A stretch of 7,304 nucleotides of DNA from Planctomycetota bacterium (GTDB taxonomy: Bacteria > Planctomycetota > Phycisphaerae > UBA1845). Location of the stretch: assembly GCA_022567365.1 (NCBI GenBank), contig JADFHG010000180.1:1-7304 (forward strand), in the 5' to 3' direction. The position numbers were made by a program, and so were the translations under genes. Under the pieces are notes generated by a model that saw nothing but the letters and a program-made list of their open reading frames with translations, did no database searches and was not told the DNA's origin. Position 1 is the stretch's first letter; each line of letters opens with the position of its first letter. This document shows positions 1 through 6,470 of the stretch, in pieces.

Positions 1-1453
1 AAAGCTGTATGGAATCCCACCCGTCCACGTTGGAACCGTCCGGTTCGGAGGGCTGCCGCGCATCGATCGCCTGGTCGGGCGGATCGGCTTCGAACAGTTC
101 GAGCGAACTCGTCACCGTGATGTTGATGGCATAGAGCTGTGATTGGTTCGGCCCGATGCTTTGGGCCTCGTACACTTTGATGAAATAGTCGCCGGCCACG
201 GGTAGCGGCACGCTCACGAGCACTTCCGTCTCGCCGGCGGGCTCCGCGTCGGCCGTCGCCAGCACCGCAAACCCATCGGTGTCGATGAGCTCGGCGTTGA
301 GGTTGGCGATGGACTTACTGTCGATAAAGTTGCCGCTGTTGCACGAACCGCTCGTATTCTGCGTGCTCGAGTCGTATTCCAATCCGACGGGTATCGTGAG
401 CACGGTGGCCTCCACGGGGCCGAGGACGGTGAACCGGAAATAGTCGTTTTCACCGAAGGCGTCGATGCTCAGAATCGACCCGTAGCTGATTTGCGGGGCG
501 GGCACACCGCCGATGTTGATCGGGGCGCCCGGGGTGACGATACCGAGATCCGTCGCGAAACCGAAGCCGTTGTCGATCTCGAAGTTGTCGCCGTAGTGCC
601 GCTGACCGGCACGGAGGTCGTCATGTTGCGGACCGTCGAACGCCTGTGAAACGAACGGCTCCATGAGCTTCGTCTGGGTCACCGGGCAGACGTGTTTGAT
701 TCCGATCCCGTGACCGTGCTCGTGGGCAATGACGTTTCGCAATTTCAATTGTGTCGCGCCGAGTGCCCAGTTGTTGTCGCGATCGAGGAGCATGTCTCCG
801 TTCGGGGGGAAGAAGTTCACGGCCAACACGCCGCTCGGATTCAGGTTTCGCATCGCGATACGGATGTCGCCGCGGGCGGAGCTGCCCGAGTGACCCCATG
901 TATCGCCGTCGTCCCAGTCCGTCCCATCGACGGTGATACGGGTGTACGACGTTCCGATGAGTTCGGCCCAGCGTGCGAAGGTCTCCTCGAACCGGCCGAT
1001 CCACAATTCGCGGTCGCCGTCGAAGAGTTCATCCATACGGGCGAAGAGCTCGCTCGGGCCGCTGTCGTCGCCGTTGTAGGCCGCCTCGATCCACAAGCCG
1101 TCGGGTACGAAGCTCCACGTCAGTTCGATCGGAGTGCCCGGGACACCCTGCCAGCGACCGGAAAGGTTGTAGGCCGCGCCCCCCTCGTCCTCCGCGACGC
1201 CGAGGGCGCGGTGGATTGCCTCGATCTCCTCCTGAGACGGTGGATCCTCCGCGTCGAAGCAGACGGCGACCGGCCCGAGGTCGTTGACCTTTTCGACCGC
1301 TGGGTCCACGACCGGCCCACGAACCGTCTCTTCGTTCGCAGCGAGATCGTCCCGCTCCATTGCGGCTGCGGTTGCGGCCGCGAGAATGGCGCAAGCGCCC
1401 AATAGCACGGCGTTCGCCGCTACGATTTTCGTCTTGACTAAAACCCGATACAT
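1..1453 (-). CDS. Secreted matrixin-type zinc metalloprotease with PPC-like domain (3' end outside window)
   Basis: The frame is open for 484 codons from the ATG at 1453-1451 to the window edge, with no internal stop. Residues 1-31 look like a signal peptide: a K/R-containing start, a hydrophobic stretch rich in A, L and V, then ATAAA before MERDD. The catalytic domain spans roughly residues 100-270. It shows the MMP-like segment GVLAVNFFPP...GDMLLD (208-224) and the full metzincin zinc site HEHGHGIGIKH (244-254: H244, E245, H248, G251, H254). A Met-turn follows at KLMEP (M264). Residues about 320-447 (DYFRFTV ... DYFIKVYEA ... INITVTSS) resemble a PPC-type beta-sandwich, common in secreted bacterial proteases. 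The protein is therefore probably exported and degrades extracellular or envelope proteins. A GGGGGAG ribosome site about 8 nt upstream supports this start. An LLGAC lipobox-like string (residues 17-21) is a less likely lipoprotein signal, because hydrophobic sequence continues after the Cys. The substrate is unknown. Confidence 0.88.
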   Translation of the reverse strand, partial: MYRVLVKTKIVAANAVLLGACAILAAATAAAMERDDLAANEETVRGPVVDPAVEKVNDLGPVAVCFDAEDPPSQEEIEAIHRALGVAEDEGGAAYNLSGRWQGVPGTPIELTWSFVPDGLWIEAAYNGDDSGPSELFARMDELFDGDRELWIGRFEETFARWAELIGTSYTRITVDGTDWDDGDTWGHSGSSARGDIRIAMRNLNPSGVLAVNFFPPNGDMLLDRDNNWALGATQLKLRNVIAHEHGHGIGIKHVCPVTQTKLMEPFVSQAFDGPQHDDLRAGQRHYGDNFEIDNGFGFATDLGIVTPGAPINIGGVPAPQISYGSILSIDAFGENDYFRFTVLGPVEATVLTIPVGLEYDSSTQNTSGSCNSGNFIDSKSIANLNAELIDTDGFAVLATADAEPAGETEVLVSVPLPVAGDYFIKVYEAQSIGPNQSQLYAINITVTSSLELFEADPPDQAIDARQPSEPDGSNVDGWDSIQL

Positions 1454-1664
1454 CCAACTCTCCCCCGGTATGAACACTGGTCGCCTTCGACGCAAACATT
1501 CCCCGCGCGCCCGGCAGACCGTTGAAGAAGGCCAATTCGTGGGCGTGGCAACGGCGCCCGGAAGCGAACCCGGCAAGCCGGCTTTGCCAGACCCGCGCCT
1601 CGCGCTCGTCAGCAGGCCGCGAGATTGAGGCTGCGGTGCGTGTGCCGCCAAGCCTCCCTACTCT

Positions 1665-1693
1665 ATTCTGCACACATGCACCCCCAAGATCAA
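1665..1693 (-). promoter_or_regulatory. Possible sigma70-like promoter for the metalloprotease
   Basis: Reading the minus strand, TTGATC (1693-1688) is followed after 17 nt by CAGAAT (1670-1665). That matches the -35 and -10 consensus at four of six positions each. Transcription would start about 205 nt before the ATG at 1453. A perfect TATAAT also lies on the minus strand at 1721-1716, but it has no recognisable -35 at 16-18 nt. Either could drive the gene, and neither is strong. Confidence 0.25.
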
Positions 1694-1768
1694 CTACATA
1701 ACATTGCGGACCTAGATTATAAACTGTCGCTTTGTTCCTGGTGTTCGATCAGTCCATTGGAGAAGTAG

Positions 1769-1791
1769 CGGCCGCCCGCCCGCGGCGGCCG
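1769..1791. repeat. Perfect GC-only inverted repeat (hairpin)
   Basis: CGGCCGCC and GGCGGCCG form a perfect 8-bp stem around the 7-nt loop CGCCCGC. A run of five T follows on the plus strand at 1806-1810, 14 nt after the stem. That is too far for a standard intrinsic terminator, and no plus-strand gene lies upstream to terminate. Its role is unknown. Confidence 0.4.
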
Positions 1792-2387
1792 TAGTACCAA
1801 CGGGGTTTTTCGATCTTTCGCACACTACACAGTGACAGACAACACTCCAGCGGGTTCGGTCCGGAAACAACGACCGCGAGTGGGTCGACCGTCGGCTTGC
1901 TTCCGGGACCGTCGACCTGCTGGACATAACGCCAAGCGATACTTGCCCGTGCGGACTGCCCGTCTCGCCGGTGAAGGTCGGTCGCGCCGGCAACGCCGTC
2001 GGCAAAGGGAATCTCCCGAGCGGATATTCCATACAGTCGTGCCGCCGAAAACGCTCCAACGCGTGGTGACTCGCCACAGCGGGCCGGTCGTATGTCAGGC
2101 AGCGCGCGGCGCCCCTTGCGGGAACCAAACTCCGGAGTGAAGGGGCTGCGCAAGGCTTCTCGAAATCGTGGGCACACCGCGAATGATTGGCCGACCGGAG
2201 CCTCGAAGAACGGCGTCGCCGCGAGACGCCGTGGACCGGCAGGGGCGACTCCGCAAACGCTGCGGCGGCATTCGAAATCGGCAAGACATCCAATTCCGCG
2301 GCGATTGACGTTCTCTTGCGGTAGACCGTGTGTCTTTGCCGATCAGCCATGTGGTGGTACGGTCGTGGGGTCGCGGCGGATTCGTTC

Positions 2388-2416
2388 TTGTCGCGGGCTC
2401 GATCTTACGGTACAAG
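2388..2416 (+). promoter_or_regulatory. Possible promoter of the tRNA-Tyr / metF unit
   Basis: TTGTCG (2388-2393) and TACAAG (2411-2416) are separated by exactly 17 nt. Each matches the sigma70 consensus at four of six positions. Transcription would begin near 2423, about 48 nt before the tRNA, which is a reasonable tRNA leader length. Matches this weak occur by chance, so this is only a candidate. Confidence 0.28.
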
Positions 2417-2470
2417 GTGCGGCTCGTTGGACGGTGCCTTCCGATCCATCGGGGTCCTCGCCGGACGGCG

Positions 2471-2552
2471 GGGCGTGTACCCAAGTGGCCAAAGGGGACG
2501 GGCTGTAAACCCGTTGGTAATACCTTCGAAGGTTCGAATCCTTCCGCGCCCA
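2471..2552 (+). tRNA. tRNA-Tyr (anticodon GUA)
   Basis: This is a complete class II (long variable arm) tRNA of 82 nt. The acceptor strands GGGCGTG (2471-2477) and CGCGCCC (2545-2551) pair over all seven positions with one G-U, and the discriminator is A2552. The D arm is CCC/GGG with a GTGGCCAAA loop. The anticodon stem-loop is ACGGG-CTGTAAA-CCCGT, which gives anticodon GTA. The T arm is GAAGG-TTCGAAT-CCTTC. The D-loop, anticodon loop and T arm closely match the E. coli tRNA-Tyr pattern. CCA is not encoded and must be added after transcription. A G and seven T follow directly, and metF starts 19 nt downstream, so the two may share a transcript. Confidence 0.97.
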
Positions 2553-2571
2553 GTTTTTTTCTGAGCATGCC

Positions 2572-3441
2572 ATGCGTATCCGCGACCTGATCGCCGAGAA
2601 AGGCCCCACGCTCTCGTTCGAGTTTTTTCCACCGAAGAACGACATCGGCTTCTGGGATCTGTACCGAACCATCGAGGCCCTCGAGCCGCTGAAACCCGAT
2701 TACATTTCCGTGACCGACGGCGCCGGCGGCGGCACGCGCCGAAAGACGCGGGAGCTTGTCGCGCGGATCAAGACCGACATCGGCATCGAAACCATGGCCC
2801 ATCTGACCTGTGTCGGCTCGACGCGGGACGAAACGACCGCCGCCCTCGACGAGCTGCGCCGCAGCGGCGTCGAAAACATCCTCGCGTTGCGCGGCGACCC
2901 GCCGAAGGGCTCGTCCGAGTTTGTGCCGACCGAGGGCGGGTTCCACCACGCCAACGAACTCGTCGCGTTCATTCGCGAGCGGTATGACGTGTGCATCGGT
3001 GCGGCGTGCTATCCGGAGACGCACCCGGAATGCCCCGACCCCGAACTCGACCTCGAGCACCTCGTGCGCAAGGTCGACGCGGGAGTCGATTTCCTGGTCA
3101 CCCAACTCTTCTTCGACAACCGATTCTTCTACGATTTCAAAGATCGCGCGGTCGCGGCGGGCATCACCGTTCCGATCGTGGCCGGGATCATGCCTATTTT
3201 AAGCGTGAAACAGGTCAAACGGTTTACCGAAATGTGCGGCACGTCGATTCCCGACGACCTGCTGCGGCGGATTGAATCCGTCGAGGACGACGCCGAAGCC
3301 GTCCGCCACATCGGCACCTACCATACCACGCGCCAGTGCCTCGATCTGCTCGAGAACGGTGTCGCCGGCATTCATTTCTATACGCTCAACCGCTCCACCG
3401 CGACGAGAGCGATCTACCAGCATATCAAGACCGATCGCTGA
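2572..3441 (+). CDS. metF: 5,10-methylenetetrahydrofolate reductase
   Basis: This cytosolic flavoenzyme reduces 5,10-methylene-THF to 5-methyl-THF, the methyl donor for methionine synthesis. The 289-residue product has the usual size of the bacterial single-domain MetF. Family motifs appear in order along the TIM barrel: SFEFFPPK (15-22, with E17 matching the catalytic Glu28 of E. coli), HLTC (77-80), LRGD (106-109, with D109 matching the flavin-contacting Asp120), YPE (148-150), TQLFFD (177-182), AGIMPI (204-209) and HFYTLNR (268-274). The ATG start gives MRIRDLIAEKGP, the normal MetF beginning. No Shine-Dalgarno sequence precedes it: the 19 nt between the tRNA and the start are T-rich and carry only GAG. 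A second ATG at 2567 is out of frame. The gene ends with TGA 182 nt before the convergent mutL. No SAH-binding regulatory domain of the eukaryotic type is present. Confidence 0.96.
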   Translation: MRIRDLIAEKGPTLSFEFFPPKNDIGFWDLYRTIEALEPLKPDYISVTDGAGGGTRRKTRELVARIKTDIGIETMAHLTCVGSTRDETTAALDELRRSGVENILALRGDPPKGSSEFVPTEGGFHHANELVAFIRERYDVCIGAACYPETHPECPDPELDLEHLVRKVDAGVDFLVTQLFFDNRFFYDFKDRAVAAGITVPIVAGIMPILSVKQVKRFTEMCGTSIPDDLLRRIESVEDDAEAVRHIGTYHTTRQCLDLLENGVAGIHFYTLNRSTATRAIYQHIKTDR

Positions 3442-3623
3442 GTCGCCGGTCTCGATGCACGCTTGCGATCGACGCGGGGCACGGCGCGCTTTCCCGTAGC
3501 GATGGCATTCTCCTTCCGCTTGTAAGCGGGTCGTTGCAGGATCGAAAGGGCCGGAGCCATCGAAGACTACGTCCGCGACAGGGGGCGGACGCTACGAAAC
3601 AAACGGCCGAAATCGCACTCGGG
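3442..3623. other. Convergent metF-mutL gap with hairpins and a short repeat
   Basis: No gene is visible here. A perfect 7-bp stem, CGTCCGC/GCGGACG (3570-3576 with 3585-3591, 8-nt loop), lies midway between the convergent 3' ends. The palindrome CCGCTTGTAAGCGG sits at 3516-3529. Neither has a following T-run on either strand, so a standard intrinsic terminator is not evident. Termination may be Rho-dependent or use the hairpin alone. The 10-mer CTACGTCCGC occurs at 3567-3576 and again at 3624-3633, where it covers the mutL stop codon. Confidence 0.4.
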
Positions 3624-5663
3624 CTACGTCCGCTTGAACTGCCGTTCCAGATCAGACAGGGTGAAACGCAGCATCGTCGGGCGCCCGTGGGGGCAGTTGC
3701 TCGATTTCTCGACGAGATCCTTGCGTCGGATCAAGGCCTCGATTTCTTCGTCCGTCAGAGGGTCGCCCGCCTTGATCGCCGCCTTGCACGCCATCATGTC
3801 GAGCAGCGAGTGGATCACCACCTCGGTCGATGAGCCGGCCGGCTGCTGGGCGAGGTGGTCGATGAGGTCGCGCATGAATCCCGCGACGTCCGTGTCGCCC
3901 AGGAGCATGGGAAACGACTGGACCGCCACCGAATCGCCGCCGAACCGCGTGGTTTCGATCCCCAACCGGCGGAGCAGGTCCGCGTTCGTTTCGAGCAGCG
4001 CCGCTTGCGACGGTGTGACATTAAGCGTCACCGGAAGCAGCAGTCGTTGTGCGTCCAGCGGACCGGCGGTAATGCGGCGGCTGAGCTGGTCGTACATGAT
4101 CCGTTCGTGCAGGGCGTGCTGGTCGATAATGACGATCCCCTCGGGCGTCTCGGCCACGAGGTAAAGGTTGTGCATCTGGATCGCCCGCGGACGCGGTGAG
4201 GCGGTTTCGTCTGGTTTCGGCGACGCCGGCATCGCGCCCCTATCGGCGGCGGCCGCGACATCGGATCCGCCGTCCGAATTCGCATCTTCGCGGTTCGGCG
4301 CACCGTACAACGACTCCCACGCACGAAGGCCTCCGCCGAATGGACCGCGCCCGCCCGTGCCGCCGAAACCCTCGCGACCGCGCGCGACGTCTGCCCCATA
4401 CGGTCGTGATGGAAAGTGCGCTCCTTGGCCTCCCGAGGATCCGGCTCGTGCATCGAACGGCAACCCGCCGCGCCCGCCCTCCGGCGATCCGTGGGCGTGG
4501 CGACCCGGTTCGATTGGGCGTACCTGTTTCAACGCCGCCGCGAACTCGCGTCGCACGCGATCGGCCTCAGCCGGATCGGTTGGTCGCATGGCCGCGCCTG
4601 CCGCGCGGTCGGTCTTGAGGGCCGGAGTCAGGTCGCACCGCTGAAACGTCTCCCGCAGCGCGGCCAAAACCTGCGAATGAACAAGGTTCGAATCCGCCCA
4701 ACGGACCTCGATTTTGGTCGGATGCACATTGACGTCGACCTGCCGCGGGTCGGTCGAAAGGAACAGAAAAATCACGGCGTGACGATGGGCCTCGACCAGC
4801 CCCCGATACGCCTCCTTGATCGCATGTTGGACGTAACGGTCGCGGATGTAGCGTCCGTTGACGAAGATGTATTGCCATTGGGCGTTGGCGCGGGTATGCG
4901 CGGGTGGTGCGGCGTATGCCTCGATGGTCAATCCTCGCTCGTCGCGTTCGATGTTGAGCAGCGCCGAGGCGAGTTCGACACCGTACAACTTGCCGATCCT
5001 CTCGATACGCGTGGCCGACTCGGGCAAACGCTGGGTCACGCGACCGTTGTTGGACAACTCGAAACCAATGCCCGGATGCGCGAGGGCGAAGCGCGCGATC
5101 TGTTCGTTGATGTGCCCGACCTCGGTCGAGTTCGCGCGGAGAAACCGCCGTCGCGCCGGCACGTTGAAGAACAGATCGCGAACCTCGACGGTCGTGCCCG
5201 TAGGGCAACCCGCCGCGAGCGCCGACTCGACCGTCTCCGCGACGACGCGCACCTCGTGTCCCTCGTCGCAGCCCGCGGCGCGCGACACGAGGCGCAGTTT
5301 CGACACTGCCGAGATGCTCGGCAAGGCCTCGCCGCGAAAACCGAGGCTCGAAATCGAGTAGAGGTCGTCCTCGACCTGGATCTTGCTCGTGGCGTGCGGG
5401 GTGATGGCCAGCCGAAGGTCGTCGGCGGTCATACCGCAACCGTCGTCGGTGACGCGAATGAGCTGCTTGCCGCCGTCCTCGATGGCGACGGTGATTCGTT
5501 TGGCGCCGGCGTCGATGGCGTTGTCCACCAGCTCCTTGACCACGCTCGCGGGGCGCTCGACAACCTCTCCGGCCGCGATCTTGTTGACCAGAAGGTCGGG
5601 CAGGACGTGGATTCGCGGTCTGTCTTTCAAGGCTACCCCATCCTCACGCTCGGCGATGGACAC
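3624..5663 (-). CDS. mutL: DNA mismatch repair protein MutL (endonuclease type)
   Basis: MutL links mismatch recognition by MutS to strand removal. At 679 residues it is longer than E. coli MutL (615). The N-terminal GHKL ATPase domain (about 18-345) shows NKIAAGEVVERP (27-38), VVKELVDNAIDAGA (41-54, catalytic E44 and Mg-binding N48), DDGCGM (73-78), GFRGEAL (108-114) and VNVHPTK with K317. A Gly/Pro/Arg-rich linker covers about 355-490. The C-terminal domain carries the metal-dependent nicking motifs DQHALHE (514-520), ACK (625-627), CPHGRP (657-662) and a terminal FKR (676-678), plus a beta-clamp-type motif QRLLLP (539-544). The last Glu of DQHA(X)2E(X)4E is Asp (D525). The gene starts at GTG (5663), the first start after an in-frame TGA. 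A TTG at 5630 (residue 12) would give a more typical N-terminus, so the start is uncertain. Nicking activity means a MutH-independent pathway is likely. Confidence 0.96.
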   Translation of the reverse strand: MSIAEREDGVALKDRPRIHVLPDLLVNKIAAGEVVERPASVVKELVDNAIDAGAKRITVAIEDGGKQLIRVTDDGCGMTADDLRLAITPHATSKIQVEDDLYSISSLGFRGEALPSISAVSKLRLVSRAAGCDEGHEVRVVAETVESALAAGCPTGTTVEVRDLFFNVPARRRFLRANSTEVGHINEQIARFALAHPGIGFELSNNGRVTQRLPESATRIERIGKLYGVELASALLNIERDERGLTIEAYAAPPAHTRANAQWQYIFVNGRYIRDRYVQHAIKEAYRGLVEAHRHAVIFLFLSTDPRQVDVNVHPTKIEVRWADSNLVHSQVLAALRETFQRCDLTPALKTDRAAGAAMRPTDPAEADRVRREFAAALKQVRPIEPGRHAHGSPEGGRGGLPFDARAGSSGGQGAHFPSRPYGADVARGREGFGGTGGRGPFGGGLRAWESLYGAPNREDANSDGGSDVAAAADRGAMPASPKPDETASPRPRAIQMHNLYLVAETPEGIVIIDQHALHERIMYDQLSRRITAGPLDAQRLLLPVTLNVTPSQAALLETNADLLRRLGIETTRFGGDSVAVQSFPMLLGDTDVAGFMRDLIDHLAQQPAGSSTEVVIHSLLDMMACKAAIKAGDPLTDEEIEALIRRKDLVEKSSNCPHGRPTMLRFTLSDLERQFKRT

Positions 5664-5696
5664 GACGATCTCTCATGGCTGTCGGACGACGACGCG

Positions 5697-5725
5697 AGTA
5701 TAGTGATACGCATCGCGGCGATCAA
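5697..5725 (-). promoter_or_regulatory. Probable sigma70-like promoter of mutL
   Basis: On the minus strand, TTGATC (5725-5720) is followed after exactly 17 nt by TATACT (5702-5697), one base from the TATAAT consensus. Transcription would start near 5690, about 27 nt before the GTG start of mutL. A plus-strand TATAGT overlaps the same bases (5699-5704) and could serve the divergent gene, though its -35 region is poor. Confidence 0.5.
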
Positions 5726-5773
5726 AGACCCGAAACGCGCGAGGCAGGGCGGCGACGCCATGCCGCTTGTGAT

Positions 5774-6187
5774 ATGTTCGCAGTGTCCACGGATCTCACA
5801 GCATTGATCAAAGAAACCCTATGGCCTGTTGGACTCCGCGTCGAGCTCGGATCGGACGCCGCGCAGACAACCGAGCGACTGGTCGCAGCGCGTCTGGCGG
5901 GTTTCGACGGTGTCGAACTTTGCGCGCCGGAGGGCCGTCTCACGGAGGATGCGATTAGCTCGGCCATCGAGGCCTTGGCGCGCGTCCCGATCATTGGGCT
6001 CGACGGCGGGGACGACACATTACCCGCGGAGAATCAGTCCCCGGTGCGCGCCGACGCCGCGGGTGAGCGCGATCGCGATCCGGGCCGCCCGGGCTCTCCC
6101 TTAGACGAGTTCACCAGTCCGGACGGTGGCAAGACCGCCGATTGCACGGTATCGTGGCTCGGGATCCGCGCCGAAGCGGCCCAGTGA
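5774..6187 (+). CDS. Possible truncated TIM-barrel isomerase-like protein
   Basis: The 137-residue frame lies divergent from mutL. Its first part, about residues 20-80 (LRVELGSDAAQTTERLVAAR, then LAGFDGVELCAPEGRLTEDA, then VPIIGLDGG), has the beta-strand/helix rhythm and the GFDGVEL signature seen at the start of sugar-phosphate isomerase/epimerase (xylose isomerase-like TIM-barrel) proteins. Those are usually 250-300 residues. After residue 80 the translation becomes low-complexity and rich in P, R, D and G with no fold I recognise, then stops. This suggests the host gene is broken here by a frameshift, deletion or insertion, at the same place where mobile DNA begins. No good ribosome site precedes ATG 5774. 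GTG 5783 is an alternative start. An upstream start at 5675 would overlap the mutL promoter and is unlikely. The assignment is tentative. Confidence 0.4.
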   Translation: MFAVSTDLTALIKETLWPVGLRVELGSDAAQTTERLVAARLAGFDGVELCAPEGRLTEDAISSAIEALARVPIIGLDGGDDTLPAENQSPVRADAAGERDRDPGRPGSPLDEFTSPDGGKTADCTVSWLGIRAEAAQ

Positions 6188-6470
6188 AGCGAAACGCCCA
6201 CGCCGACGATCGTGGCGTAACCTCCCAGGCTTCTGGATTTCGGTCCGAATTGGAGTTCTCGCGGAAGCCCGGTCGGTCTTGTCGTTGTTGCAGCGAATGC
6301 CCATTGTAGCGTACCATGGTCAGACGATGAGCGAGAGCAAGCTACATAGGAAAACGCCTGCGGTGACGCACGGTGATGACGGGGGCAACGGTGGGATCCC
6401 GGTTGGTGCGAATAAAGGGCGCGTTGCGCCGCCGCCGATACGGCGTTTGAAGACCAAGCGAAAGCTAATC
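6010..6470. mobile_element. Probable left junction zone of a prophage or phage-derived island
   Basis: To the left are high-GC chromosomal genes, the last of which loses recognisable homology after about 6010. To the right are phage-type genes with about 50% GC. The line 6181-6240 is intermediate at about 60%. No integrase, tRNA, obvious direct repeat or insertion-sequence end is visible, so the exact border and the mechanism are not resolved. The methylase fragment also shows decay, which suggests an old or defective element. Confidence 0.4.

Larger units (their letters stand above)
1454..2470. other. About 1 kb with no supportable gene
   Basis: This gap separates the divergent metalloprotease and tRNA-Tyr/metF. 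The reading frames here are rich in Arg, Ser and Pro and show no domain I recognise. Two hairpins stand out. One is an 8-bp all-GC stem, CGGCCGCC/GGCGGCCG (1769-1776 with 1784-1791, 7-nt loop). The other is CCCCTT/AAGGGG (2112-2117 with 2140-2145), containing a smaller stem. A near-palindrome, GGCAAGCCGGCTTTGCC, lies near 1572-1588. The stretch around 1660-1740 is notably AT-richer than the rest. The region could be a long leader plus decayed DNA or an unrecognised non-coding RNA. The hairpins alone do not decide this in GC-rich sequence. Confidence 0.5.

Noticed and set aside
692..1405. Plus-strand open frame of 237 codons
   Set aside because: It lies exactly antisense to the metalloprotease codons. 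The minus strand carries the HExxHxxGxxH site and signal peptide, so this is a shadow.
1391..1405. LLGAC as a lipoprotein signal in the metalloprotease
   Set aside because: Hydrophobic residues continue for about ten positions after the Cys, which fits the core of a standard signal peptide better.
1029..1673. Minus-strand open frame of 214 codons overlapping the metalloprotease 5' end
   Set aside because: It is in a different frame from the protease, is Arg/Gly-rich and shows no domain. The protease frame has the ribosome site and motifs.
1769..1810. Hairpin plus T5 as an intrinsic terminator
   Set aside because: The T-run begins 14 nt after the stem and there is no plus-strand gene upstream to terminate.
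1712..2350. Minus-strand open frame of 212 codons in the gene-free kilobase
   Set aside because: It is Arg/Ser/Pro-rich with no recognisable motif, overlaps another long minus frame (1749-2177), and looks like chance openness in GC-rich DNA. A protein search with relatives could overturn this.
2095..3105. Minus-strand open frame of 336 codons
   Set aside because: It runs antisense to metF and across the tRNA gene. The plus strand is clearly the coding strand.
5675..5773. Upstream start at 5675 for the isomerase-like frame
   Set aside because: It would place coding sequence across the mutL promoter, and its translation is a poor, Arg-rich N-terminus. ATG 5774 is preferred.
4416..5807. Plus-strand open frame of 463 codons
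   Set aside because: It is antisense to mutL throughout most of its length; all conserved residues are on the minus strand.
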